NCBI RefSeq assembly: GCF_001625305.1
Contig: NW_017804398.1
Coordinates: 856,497-920,496 of the forward strand
Direction of reading: 5' to 3'
Source of the DNA: Branchiostoma belcheri
Taxonomy: Eukaryota; Chordata; Leptocardii; Amphioxiformes; Branchiostomatidae
Length of the DNA: 64,000 nucleotides
A program made the position numbers and the translations under genes. Below the pieces are notes generated by a model. It did no database searches. It saw only the letters and a program-made list of their open reading frames with translations, and was not told where the DNA came from. Below, in pieces: positions 17,344 to 30,100 of this stretch (the first letter of the stretch is position 1; each line of letters begins with the position of its first letter).

Positions 17344-20300
17344 ATGGCGGAACGTCTTGATTTGGGCAAGGTGAGTTTCTGAGAAGTTTTCCTCGATTTT
17401 CTGCAAAGAGCAGTCGTCAATGAACATTTGGATTATGCAGTGATATAGACAAAAGAATTTTGAAGCTATGTAAGTTAATGTCACTGATAGATGGTGCAGT
17501 ATCCTGGTACACTGTTCTTGCTACTGAGACACTCTTTGGGTTGTGATAAATTTAGTTATTTCTCCTGAACGAAAAATATCCATACTTGTGTCTGATGTGC
17601 AGATCCACCGGGCTGGAGGTTACAGTTCGGAGTTCGATGAGTATGACAGTGAACAGGATCATGATGCGGAGACGGAGAAGAAAAGGTAGAATGAGCTTCA
17701 TTGTCTTAAAGTGAAGGTAAATAAGGTAGAACACAGATTGCCAACAACTGTAACGTTAGTGTAGTTTTGAGCTATTCTCTTAATTTCTACTAGATAACCC
17801 ACGACTGGACACCAGGCCAGTCTTGTACAGAACTAACAGTTGTTATCCATTCTACTATCTCACCCAGGTCTATCAAAGACGACGAGTTGTACAGGAAGTC
17901 TCGGCCCAGCACGTCCAGAGAAGTCCCGTCAAAGAGAACAGTCGCTGCGATGTACGACAAGGAGGAAACCCAGAACAGGATGTACCACTTCAGGGCCATG
18001 GATGCTGTATCCTTGTCTTTGTTCTGTCTGTGTGTGTGTCTGTCTGTGTATCTGTATAGCCAGTATAACCACCGCTCGGTTTAACCAAGGACGTTCTTCG
18101 CAGGCACGCGGGGTGGCGGCAGCTAGCTATATCATAGTGATACCAAATGACTTGTCACACTCAATCCTTGCACATTTAGTTACAGGAGTTGTTTAAAGCT
18201 TTCTAGTGATGTGTGTATGTGTGTTTGTCTGTGTTTGTGTGTGTGTGTATGTGTGTCTGTCTGTGTGTGTGTGTTTGTTTGTTTGTTTGTATGTCAGTAG
18301 GTATTTGAAAACAGTAGAGTGGCAGAAAAGGAGGGGGAGATGCAGAATGGCAGATTGTTTACCTTAATTTGAATTTAGTATGGAAGACACAAGGAGCTCA
18401 TCAACAACTACCTGCTGTACTATGGAGGGAAGAAAGAGGACTTCAAACGGTCAACGTAAGTGGCTGATAACCATTGATTTCTCCAGTATTACTAATGTAG
18501 TATTGATTTCCTGTGATGTTTGTAAATTGTACTTAACGCTATATTGTTCTAGATGTTTTTGAATTACGATAGTTGATATAGCACTGTTGGTTTTTCTTCT
18601 AAATTTAAACTATGTCCATCCTGGTGTCTGTTCAGTGCAAATGACAAGACAGACCTGGACATAATCCGAGAGAACCACCGCTTCCTGTGGAACGATGAAG
18701 AAGAGGAAATGGACACATGGTGAGCTGTTTGTTTTTTACACTGCAAAATCAAGACACTGATAGGTACTAGTACTAGTAGCCTTATCTATTGACCTATACT
18801 TTAAAGAGTTGGTCAAAGGTAGTTATAAAGTGTCAATGTATGGACATTCTCTAGGTGTGGTGAAATTTCAAATTCCTCCTAAAGTTTGTTCCAATGTCTC
18901 TAATTTCTATTTTGTTTATCTTACTCTTAGTTCCAGTGTTCCAGCTAGTTTCTGTGGTTGACTGTCATGTACCTGAAGTGATAGATACTGATCATTTCCT
19001 TTCTTTCAGGGAAAAAAGAATGGCAAAGAAATATTATGACAAGCTCTACAAGGAATACTGCATTGCTGACCTGAGTAGATACAAGGAGAACAAGGTGCTT
19101 ACAGTGGAATTGGCAGTTTAATTTGAATTGATCATGAATAGTCCAGTTAAATCTTTTTTGTATACATTGTTGTTCATTTTTGTGCTTTAGAGATTTAGAG
19201 ATTTTTGTCTTGTCCTTTAGAGATTTTTCCATGTTAAATCTTTTCAACCCCAGTTTTATGATTTTCCATTTTCCAGGTTGCACTCAGATGGAGAATAGAA
19301 AAAGAAGTAATCGAAGGAAAAGGTAAGGATATTTCCTCATGATGTAGATGATAATGACTTTTACGAACTTGGAGCTCTGTATGGCATTTTATTTAGAGAA
19401 ATGTATACTATTTACATGTGATTTTTGCACCAAAAAAGGTGAACATTTTAGTCTATTCTGGACTTTCTGGCACACCTATTCATTCAATAGTACTCCATCC
19501 CTGATTGCACACTTCCCAATGAACACATTGATATTAGGCCAGTTTTCCTGTGGAAACAAAAAGTGTTCAGAGACAGAAGGTCTGAAGAGCTGGGAAGTCA
19601 ACTTTGGTTACATGGAGCAAGGAGAGAAGAAAAATGCACTCATCAAGCTCAGTAAGTAAAAATTATTTGTCTTATATTTCAGTTATGACGATGATATTGT
19701 GTTAATGCCAGGCACAACATTTTCCAGTCTATTCTGAACTTAAAGAAGGTGCAGACTAGACAGATACAAGTAAATGGACATATTGACAAAAATATGCTTA
19801 ATCGCTTTAAATAGTGACCCTAACCCTAACTTACAATTGCTCTCTCCCTTTTTCAGGACTGTGTCCAGACTGTTCTTATAAACTCAACTACCACCACAAG
19901 TTAGTATAAAATTTATCCTTTTTATCAGCAAAAATCTTTTCTCAGCAAAAATGTGTTTCCCATCTTGATCATGCATAATTGTTACAAATGTGATTCAGTT
20001 AGCTGTCAGTGAATGGGATTTTGTTTGATATCACATTGGTTTGACAAGTGATCATCTTGTTTTTGTGTTTTTACACCTGTTAGGTCATAAATGGTCATCT
20101 TTAAGCACATGAATATACAATATAGATCTTTTAAGTATTCAGTTAAGTATTCAATTTTTTTCATTTTGGGAAACCTAGGAGAAAAGAGGCAAAGTCTCAT
20201 AAGAAGAGATCAGAAGGGAATGTGTCCAAGAGAAGGAAACATGACCAGGAGGACTCAGACAGAAGAAAAGAGGACAAAGACAAGACAGCCAGTCCTGAAG

Positions 20301-20858
20301 GTAGGAATACTTTACAGTAACATCTCCAATCATACGCTTATTAAAGGCAAAATGGATTTTGTAAATCTGACTGAGAAGTTAACTTAGGAAAAGTTTGTGA
20401 TTGCTACAGTCAGTACAGGGTCACTAATTTTGCTATCAGTATTGTATAAAGTTATCAACATTTTACTGTAGTCATTTATTGTATTGTGTTTCAGCTGAGA
20501 AAGCATCCAGCACTACCCCTACAAACAGTCAGTCAGCTGAGGAAGTCTGGAAAGGTCCTGTACAAATTGTTGAAGAAAAATCCAGGTCAGTCATCAGTTA
20601 TCTTCCTAACATTTTCAATATTTAATGTGCACCAATATTAGCTAGGTTGTAACTTGTAAATTTAGGGGATGTACCATGTACATGTGTAACCCTTCACATT
20701 TGCCCTTAATTCATGTATCCCTAATATAAGATTTTATACATGTATCTACATATGATATAGAGGTGTCCTGCCATCTGATCTGTTAAGAAATAATGTATTT
20801 TCCTTCTTATTCTAGGGAGGAAGAATTTGATGACTACTTTGAAGACATGTTCCTCTGA
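17344..20858 (+). CDS. FRA10AC1: FRA10AC1 orthologue, complete, 12 exons
   Basis: This nuclear protein of uncertain molecular role is reported in spliceosome-related complexes. Exons: 17344-17370, 17603-17685, 17868-18006, 18379-18455, 18636-18719, 19010-19094, 19277-19322, 19538-19651, 19857-19899, 20179-20300, 20495-20585 and 20816-20858 (stop TGA). All phases agree, giving 317 aa (human 315). Near-identical blocks include YYGGKKEDFKR, NDKTDLDIIRENHRFLWN, AKKYYDKLYKEYCIADLSRY, LKSWEVNFGYMEQGEKKNAL and the acidic end EEEFDDYFEDMFL. Four Cys in SCGNKKC and CPDC may bind a metal, followed by a Lys/Arg-rich segment likely to act as a nuclear signal. Intron 3 is U12-type. A polyadenylation signal lies at 21188-21193. 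It converges on the PDE gene. Confidence 0.98.
18007..18378 (+). other. FRA10AC1: U12-type intron of FRA10AC1
   Basis: The donor is GTATCCTTGT, the U12 consensus. Upstream of the acceptor is TTTACCTTAATTT (18358-18370), a close match to the U12 branch site, with the adenosines about 12 bases before the exon. The phase is 0 (MDA/YGRHK). The intron also contains a dispersed repeat (18052-18195) and GT-rich microsatellite DNA. Confidence 0.8.
18052..18195. repeat. Dispersed repeat, copy 1 (family also at 57357-57505)
   Basis: Blocks GTATAACC, CAGGCACGCG, GGCGGCAGCTAGCTATAT, CTTGTCACACT, CTTTGCACAT or CCTTGCACAT and AGTTGTTT occur in the same order here and at 57357-57505. A fragment (GCCGGTATAACCGCC) lies at 43590-43650. 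No coding capacity was seen. Confidence 0.6.
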
Positions 20859-22626
20859 GAGCACATTTGGAACTGTGGGTTTGGTTAATGTAGTTTCTTT
20901 TAGAACTACCCCATACATCAATTAAGTGTCATTTTATGATATAGATTAGATTAGGTATTAACTTACCAAAGAAAGTCCAGAAATACATGTAAAACAGACC
21001 CATGAAGATTCTTTGTACATTTGGACAAAGTTGCACTTTAATACTCTCACATGTGGCAAAAATTGTATGTGAACTAAATCTGATCAATTCTATACAGTTC
21101 AAAATGTTGCTACTAGTGTCTCTTGTGATTTCCATACCAAACTTTCTTGTACATTTGCTAGGGGAAGGAAATATTGCATTTAGCTGAAATAAAGACTGAT
21201 GCTTATCTACATTACCTATATTCCACAACATAAGGTACAGCTGCAGGTACCTTCCCTGACTAGATGAGGTTTTATGGTCATTTGAAAATAACTTACTACA
21301 TGTACATGTACATTGAAGATGAACCACAACTCATATACCACACATGGATAGGTTTAAGCGCTTGTGACAGCACTGTTGTCAAGTCTTGCATCTGAAAGCT
21401 AAAAAAATATGATTTACACTGTAAACCCTGGTCGTGATGCCCCAATGAGGGGTTTTGACCAGTATTACATAGAAGAAACCATTTTTCTAAGAACGTGTCA
21501 AGAAGATGGGGAAGATTTTGGCAATGAAATTTCCTACAGACTGTGAAGCATGTTGATATTTTTCTGTGAATGTACATGTACATACACATGTATATATGTT
21601 ACATGTAAGTACACTAATGATGTACTAGTATGTCAAAACCATTTTTGGAATCATCAAACAATAGATAGAAGTTCAGAGAAAGGCAATCCATGGCTTCAAT
21701 TCACGCATGCTTTAAATACTGTGCCTGACAAATATGCTTTTAATGCCTTCAGTTTTGTATACTATTTTCAATTGTCACAAAATAGTCATTTAAAGTTAGG
21801 GGCCTTTGATTGTGTCGTTCAACTTTCATCCTTCTATATTGTATTCATTTTTGTGAGTACATGTAGTACATTATTATTCCCCACAGTTAACAAATAGAGA
21901 CAGACATAAATATATAGCTCTTATTCCTCAGGAAGCTAGTACAGTTACACTGATACTATAATCTCATTTTCCAATACAATAACTCCCCTTAATATATAGT
22001 ATGAATGTTCTGGTTACATCTCTTTTAGTTTTTTTTTTTTCCAACAACACATCCATGATCCCAACAGACCAGAAGAAGTGCATGAGAGGCCGGTTACCAC
22101 CAGTGTTAAGCAATACCTGATCAGAGACTAGTACCCCCCAAAATTCCCCAGGAATGCACTATAATGATGTGGTCACATTCGTCATAGACTGTTGTATGAT
22201 TTTTATATCTTAGGATTTTCAAGCAGGCTATGACAAAACTATCTGCTAACAAGGATCCATGACAGACTTTTACCCTGTATGTACACATGCGTCTTAGTTT
22301 GTGATTGTACAATGATCGTACAGTGAATGTGACCTGGGCCTGTTACTAGTTATAGTCCAGGTCATGGGAATAGTACTTGGTTGTCACAGATAGATAGATA
22401 GATGGTACTGTGGGTCTGACACACTTGGCCATAGAAACAGGTATGCAGTCCAGGAAATAGTTGTTGGACTTGGAGTACACAATTTTGGGAGATTTGTACT
22501 GTGATAATTATACTGGTGTTGCTTGTCACAAACAATATTGCTACATGGTAACTAGCAACTCAAAGGTGCTATCATTGATCCTTTTTCCACTTTTAACACA
22601 AGACAATGATTTTAGTTCCACAGCAG
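20859..22626. other. 3' regions of FRA10AC1 and the PDE gene, tail-to-tail
   Basis: No gene was seen. It holds the FRA10AC1 polyadenylation signal at 21188-21193 and ACATGT-rich palindromic DNA at about 21570-21610. A short inverted-repeat element lies at 22171-22334. Confidence 0.6.
22171..22334. mobile_element. MITE-like element, GGTCACATTCGTC ends
   Basis: The left end GGTCACATTCGTCATAGAC is partly matched by the reverse complement of the right end (CAGTGAATGTGACC). It shares the internal phrase GATTTTCAAGCAGGCTA with the element at 31214-31456, which has similar ends. It is non-coding. Confidence 0.6.
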
Positions 22627-24754
22627 TCACAGAATAGCACAGACCCTACTGTTGTGAATATGTTCCCTGGGCACCTCCTCCAGATCTGTACAGTGCAGAC
22701 TGATTCTACTGATCTTTTTACACAGCTGTTGAGGCTGGGAGGTTTTCCTCTGTCGATGTACAACGATTTCTTCATGGGCCTGTCGAGACTTCAGAGTGGC
22801 TTCCTGGACTATTTTCTGTCCTTTAGAATCTGGTGGATTGTATCTTTTCCAGCTGATCTCATTCCTTCTTTCCTCACAGAATCTTTGGATGTCAGTGTCC
22901 TGGGCCACTTTTGGATTGCTAGCTAAAGTAAGGTGTTCTAAAGGTGTTTTTTCGGAGGTAAATTCTGCAGACTTCTCCACAGTGTCTGTAGCAGAGCATT
23001 CTCTGCTTGATACAGCTAAGTTCCCAGTCAAATTGATATCAGAAGTGTGTATTTCAATTGGATTGTCTGCTGTACTTGTTTCTGAGTAGTCGTCTTCTAT
23101 GCTGGATGTAGATGCTAGACGTTTTGCCGTGGACGTGGTATCAGTCTGTTCTGCGCAAAACAAAACAGAGATGTAGATGACTTGCATTGGTGACAAGTAT
23201 TCATTTTCTCAAATTTTCTGTTCAATTCTTACAGCCCACTGCCCCAGTCTGCTACCTTATTACAAATGTATATTGCATTAGGGTTGCTGTAGCTTTCTAA
23301 GCAGACTCTAAGACTGGGGATTTTTGTGGGGGCTTTTATATACATGTATATTTCACATGGCACATCACTGAGGATAAGTTTAATCCATGAGAATAAGCAG
23401 ACGGGTTTTCGACAGCTTGCTCATTGTTCAGGCCACGAACATTCATGATGGGCTAAGCTGTAACAGAATACTAGGGGTGTTGTCCTACTAATACAATCAC
23501 AACATTGTGAGTTGGGAGAGAAAAGTCACAGATTCACCTGGTAGGACGATGGTAGCCTTCTGCTGTGCCAGAGCCTGCCAGTGGTCTCTGTTGGACCTGC
23601 ACCCTTCATACAGGGGGTACAGACTGGGCCACTTCTCTGCCATCACCTGGGGAAATGGAAGACAACAGAGAAAGTTATCTCAGCTTTAAATTCAAATTAA
23701 CTCAATGAACAGTTCTTTGCACTGGTCATAACAGAGAAGACAGATGTACATGTAGTATACAACATTTGTATAGGTTTGTTGTACTGGGGAAATTCCCATA
23801 GATCATTTTGACAAGTACAATAGCCAGTCGACCATACCAGTGAACCAGTGTAATACTGCCAACGACAATCCGTTGAGAGAAATGAAATTTCTACCTTGTA
23901 CAGTGGCATACATATGCTGTCAATGAACCCCACTTGCATCTTTGGTAGTTCATCCTTCTTTTCCCTGTCCATGATGTCCTAACAGACAACAAAACACAAA
24001 ACATGAGAGAGTCAGCACTTTTTTATGTCTGTGGTAAAATCAAGTATAAGCTAATGTAAGGTCAGAGCAAACAGAAACTTGAATAAGTGTTTGTCACAAT
24101 TAAAACAAAAGATATAGACTTTAGGAAAATTGTTCTTACAATAGGCTTCTGATGTAGTTTGGTCCTCTCAATGTCTCCCTGTTGGAAAAACTCGCTGTAC
24201 ACCAGCTCTGCAACCTGCAATGGAGCATGGGCAAATAAACTACATTGTAATCTCATTTTTGACATACTCAATAGATAGCATCAGAAGATGTCAATATTGC
24301 TATCCATTTTGCCACAAAAAAAAACTTTTGATGACAACAACGAAAGGAATTTTGCTTGAATGTTTTCACCAGACCTTTTTCTGCACCTCCCATGGCTTAC
24401 AGATGGCAGACACGTCACATGCAGTCATCATCATGGCTCTGTAGGACAAATTATACAAAGCAAAATAATTTGTGCATAAGCACACACCAATGTGCCAGTG
24501 AAATAGCCCCCTACTGTATTGATTGCTCGATGTTGTGTGGCCCATGGGCTATTGAAACAGAGATAGGTGCCACCTTATGTACCATCTGCTGCAGGAGGGA
24601 CTTAATTACACAATGGATTACAAGAAGGTTTTACTCTACAAGTGGGAATACTAATATGGAAGACTTTATAACAAACCTCAAGAGACTTTTGTTGTCCTCC
24701 ACAGTCCAGTCAGTGACACCACCCTGTGCCCTGCTGATGAAGGACCCCCGCTTT
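22627..24754 (-). CDS. PDE exons 17-22: end of catalytic domain and prenylated tail
   Basis: Exons 17-22 (24677-24754, 24375-24438, 24140-24214, 23895-23978, 23538-23646, 22627-23150). They encode [24 protein letters not shown] (metal ligand Asp720), [17 protein letters not shown] and [18 protein letters not shown], whose Gln773 is the purine-selecting glutamine. [20 protein letters not shown] follows. The last exon adds about 165 residues of Ser/Thr/Glu-rich tail ending R-V-C-A-I-L-stop (TGA 22627-22629). Leu at the X position of the CAAX box predicts geranylgeranylation. PDE5 and PDE11 lack such a box; vertebrate PDE6 and, as recalled, the insect PDE5/6 enzyme have it. Confidence 0.94.
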
Positions 24755-27074
24755 CTAATGGAACAGCCCGACAGTTGGTGAAGAATTCATACAGAAAAAA
24801 TCAATGTTTACTTATCAAAATGTACAATGTATATGCACTTGGTAAAATCAGATAACACTGTGCCAGAACAGTAACATTACATGTTTTATGGAATTTTATT
24901 AGTCACAAAGTTTGTAAAGTACATTGGTAAATAGTTTCATCAGGTAGGTATACAAATCACTGGCTAACTTAGGCCACACCAAGTAAATCTTATGGATGAC
25001 GTCCTTTGGAGACCCTAAATCTAATGCGAGAGGGCGAAAAAAAAACAAGAAGGGCCCTAAAAAACAAGATGCCTAGATTAGAAATATACTAGGAGACAAC
25101 AAATGTTAGGACACAAATTGAATGAGGTGACACAGTGTAAGAAGCAAGAAGTCTTTTATTCATCATCAAAACAGGTGGAACAGCAGTTGTCGTCCTGTCC
25201 TGTTTTCACGTTACGGGTTTCATGTCAATCTGACGATTTGCGGCACTGTCGTGACTCTTTGGTCATAGTTACAGGAAGCGGAATTTCTTGTTTTTTTTCT
25301 AGGAACAGGCCAAAATCAATGCGCGCGCGGACGTCATCCATAAAATTTACTTGGTGTGGCCTTACAGAAAAAATATGGGCAAATATTTTCGAGAAAACCA
25401 CTATACACCATAGACTGACTGTAAACCTAAGTCGTGAATCCCTGCCTTGTTTCCTTGTGATATTTCAATATTTCGTAAAAAGACCTTTACTATCTTCTAT
25501 GTCCAAAAGTCTTACAATTCAGCCTTACAGTTGCAAAAAAGAGTTTGTACTTTATTTGACACTTAGTCAAATAAACCAGTCTGCAAAGCGGAATCAAAGC
25601 TTAAAGATAGATCAGTGTTGTGAAAAATCTCCCTTCTTAATCAGACACACAAGAAAGGTTTTAGATCGGTGCTCACTTGAAATAGAGCGCCAGATCAGTT
25701 GATAGAATGCTGTCTTCTAGGATAGAGAGGGCCTCTCTGTAGTCTTCGTCCGATAGAGACTGAAAAATGTTGTTGCCCTGGGTACACGAACAAGAAACAA
25801 ATGTTTGATTGGTGGTTACCAGTGTGATGGGAAGAGCTTTAACTTTAACAACATTGGCATTGAAGTTGGTCAAAGTCAAATGCATGAAAAGATGGATATG
25901 GGATGATACCCAGTAAAAGGCAGAACAGTTTGCCAAACGAACTAAAGCCCTGATCTGTGGGTACATCGACCATGGGATTATGTCTTTGATGTACACTGAC
26001 AGTTATATATAGCCTAGATTAATGCAGGAATAAAGGTCTGGAGAAATTTTGACAGAGATATTCATCCCGATCGACGAGTTAGGAAGTCTTCTAGAAGGTG
26101 AAACTGCAACTTTGGTGTGTAAAGAAATATGGTTTGGACACACCAGTTGGTGCTCAATACGGCAGCGAATATAGGATATGCTGAATGTCCAAAATGTGCT
26201 GACAATGTCTCACCTCGCTGTTCATGATCATGATGCTGTGGTCGAAGTGGTGATGTTCCATGGTGGACGTGCTGTACAGCCGAGCCAGGGGAGACTCGAT
26301 TCTGCAATGAGGTTGAAAATTCGTTACCAATGTACACTGTGCAGTGGCTTGTACTTCAAAAGAGGCTACTACTGCATGTGATCTGCAAATGTTATGTGAG
26401 TACTAAGAAGGCAATGCGTCTTTGAAAGGTTTGGAAGAAATCTTTCTGATGTAATCTTGGGGGCAGGGCAATCATGAGATCTTCGGCAATGGGACCTCTA
26501 CTTACTTGGACTGGAAGGCATTGTTGGTCCCCCTGTGGTCCAGGTCATGACACAGACTCGCTGTCATCATGGCGAAAGTCTCCACGTCTGAAAACATGGA
26601 CGAAAACGGAGCCGTCTGGAAGGGAGAACAATTTTTCTGTCTGTTAACAAGGTCAAAAGAGACCAAAAAATAAGATTCGATTTGATTAACTGGGAAAGAT
26701 CTTACTATGATAACACCAATTAATAACGACAGCAGATTTCTCACCTTCAGAATGACGAACATGGTTTGCGTGACGTTAAAGGCGTGGCGCCAGTTGTGGT
26801 ACGTCACCGGCCGGTAGTTCTTCTTCACGCTCAAAACCCACCTGCACAGCACCTGTAGGACGTCAGCGGGAACAATATAGATGAACAGGAGATCCGAAGT
26901 AATGTTTTGAACTCCCATCGAACATAATGAAACATTTGCCAATGTCTCTGTTTACGTCTGTGCATTTTCCTACTGGCGCACGGCCAAAATACTCTAGGCC
27001 AACTGCTAGAATCCTATTGGCACACACTCGCACACATACACAAACGCGTGCGCGCGCACACACTCGCACGCACG

Positions 27075-27108
<34 letters not shown>

Positions 27109-30100
27109 CAGACGGGGATGAACTTACGTCATAAGGCACGCGAAACTTATTAACGCAGTCGCATTCCAGGAAGAGGCGGACTGCGCCCTGGACCGTCTCA
27201 TCCTCGCTCATGACGAAGTCATTGAAGCGGAAGTCGTACAGTCCTATCTTCGTGGCTGCAGGCAACTGTGCTGGCTGTGAAACAGTACTCTTTTGAGAGC
27301 AAAGAGGAGACTGGTGATTCGGAGGTAAATAATACATCTTCCGCGTTCCATTCTAACGGAGGTACGTAATGTTAATTATGGGTTCACCACACCACGAAGT
27401 GGTGGTGAACCCATATTGCTTTTTCTGATGTTTCTTCTCCTCCTTCTCCTCCTTCTCCTTCTTCTCCTGCCATTTTTTAAATGGATTCAGCTTCTTCATT
27501 TTAGGGCCTAAGGTCCTGAAATTTGGTATGGAGGTACAGTGGGCAAATACCCCTAGGCGTTTTTTAAATTTTTGTGATACAGGCTTTTAGAATGGTTTTA
27601 TTTGAGTTTTTTGGCTGTGTTATAGCAAATGTATTACTGAGTTAGTGTGCAGTGTTACCACATTTGGGCATGAGTCATCACAATGGAATGCAGGGCATGA
27701 ACCAATAGGCATGCAGCTTTCCTCTATTCTCCTTGCTGATTGGCTGTTGGAATTTAACAGGCTTAACTTAATACCTGCTCAGATCCATTCCATACTGACA
27801 GTATGTCTGTATTCAAGTGTTTTGGTAGGTATTTCAAGCTTTCCTGCTCCAGCATTGGAATGCGGGGCATGAACACTTCTTTTTTTCTTGAAAATCAACA
27901 GTTTGCATTATGCAATTAAAAATCCTAACCAATAATGTAGGGAATAGCTATCCAACTGTTGTAGTCTTAGTTGTATGTTACTTCATACTATAGTTATATC
28001 AATGTAAAGCATTGTTTTCCCTTGTGTTTCTCATTCTTTCCCTGCCATGTCGTAAAATGTGGTGAAGCCNNNNNNNNNNNNNNNNNNNNACCAGTGTGAT
28101 GGGAAGGGATTTAACTTTAACAACATTGACATTGAAGTTGGTCAAAGTCAAATGCATGAAAAGATGGATATGGGATGATACCCAGTAAAAGGCAGAACAG
28201 TTTGCCAAACGAACTAAAGCCCTGATCTGTGGGCACATCGACCATGGGATTATGTCTTTGATGTACACTGACAGTTATATATAGCCTAGATTAATGCAGG
28301 AATAAAGGTCTGGAGAATTTTTGACAGAGATATTCATCCCGATCAACGAGTTAGGACGTCTTCTAGAAGGCGAAGCTGCAACTTTGGTGTGTAAAGAAAT
28401 ATGGAGAGGAGGTACTCAATACAGCAGCGAATATGAGACATGCTGAATGTCCGAAATGTGCTGACAATGTCTCACCTCGCTGTTCATGATCATGATGCTG
28501 TGGTCGAAGTGGTGATGCTCCATGGTGGACGTGCTGTACAGACGAGCCAGGGGAGACTCGATTCTGCAATGAGGTTGAAAATACATGAATTCGTTACCAC
28601 TGTGCACTGTGCAGGGGCATGTGCTCCAGGGAGGGAGCTACATGTACAAGTGTATTTGCAAAATGTGCAGTTAATGTGTCTTTGAAAGTACCAAGATGGT
28701 GATGTGTCTTTGAAAGGTTTGGGAGACATCTTTCTGATGCAATCTTGGGCGCAGGGCAATCATGAGATCTTCGGCAATGGGACCTCTACTTACTTGGACT
28801 GGAAGGCATTGTTGGTCCCCCTGTGGTCCAGGTCATGACACAGACTCGCTGTCATCATGGCGAAAGTCTCCACGTCAGAAAACATGGACGAAAACGGAGC
28901 CGTCTGGAAGGGAGAACAATTTTTCTGTCTGTTAAACAAGTCAAACATTTGGGCCAAAGTACCAACTGGCGATGTTACGCTATTGTGAACAACACATTGC
29001 TGTAGGCATCTTTGAAACAAGCATATCAATAAGGTGAGCCAATCACGTGAATGGCAAGTGTTTACAAATTCTCAGCCACTCATAGAAAGAAGGAAACAGG
29101 ATGAACAACTACGTTGACTTATGAGGGATTGGCGTCGTCCCAAGCACATTATGGAACAACGAAATATGATTTGATTAACTGGGAAAGATCTTACTGTGAT
29201 AACACCAATAACAACAACAACAGATTTCTCACCTTCAGAATGACGAACATGGTTTGCGTGACGTTGAAGGCGTGGCGCCAGTTGTGGTACGTCACCGGCC
29301 GGTAGTTCTTCTTCACGCTCAAAACCCACCTGCACAGCACCTGTAAGACGTCAGCGGTAACAATATAGGTGGACGAAGGAGATCCGAAGTAATGTTTTGA
29401 ACTCCCATCGAACATAATGAAACATTTGCCAATGTCTCTGTTTACGTCGACGTCTGTGCATTTTCCTACTGGCGCCCGGCCAAAATACTCTAGGCCAACT
29501 GCTAGAATCCTATTGGAACACACTCACACATACACATACACAAACGCGTGCGCGCGCACACACTCGCACGCACGCACACACACACACAGACACACACACA
29601 CACACACACAGACGGGGATGAACTCACGTCATAAGGCACGCGGAACTTATTAACGCAGTCGCACTCCAGGAAGAGGCGGACTGCCCCCTGGACCGTCTCA
29701 TCCTCGCTCATGACGAAGTCGTTGAAGCGGAAGTCGTACAGTCCTATCTTAGTGGCTGCAGGCAACTGTGCTGTCTGTGAAATAGTACTCTTTTGAGAGC
29801 AAAGAGGAGAATAGTTATTCGGAGGTAAATAATACATCTTCTGAGTTCCATTCTAACGTAGGTACGTAATGTCTAGTACTGAGTAATATTTAGCCTGTAC
29901 AGACGTGTAGTCATCGCATGACCCTCTCACAAACTCTTCTGTAATTTGCCTCTTTTGTAGACTGTTGGAAGTGACCATCTCGGTGTGTCTTGTTTGTTTG
30001 TTTGTTTGTTTTGAATGGTGAAAACCTGGTGACAATTTCTTCTAACTCCTTTGAAAGATACCGAAAATATGTGTTGCCTTACCAGCAGTTTTCCCACATC

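Noticed and set aside
19810-19832. CCCTAACCCTAAC telomere-like motif in FRA10AC1 intron 8
   Set aside because: Only two partial units; far too short for an interstitial telomere tract.
26214-29774. Regulated, mutually exclusive duplicate catalytic exons in the PDE
   Set aside because: The two sets differ by only one residue, the introns are equally similar, and a fixed 20-N gap lies between them. A true alternative-exon system would show diverged exons and no assembly break. Haplotype redundancy is simpler.
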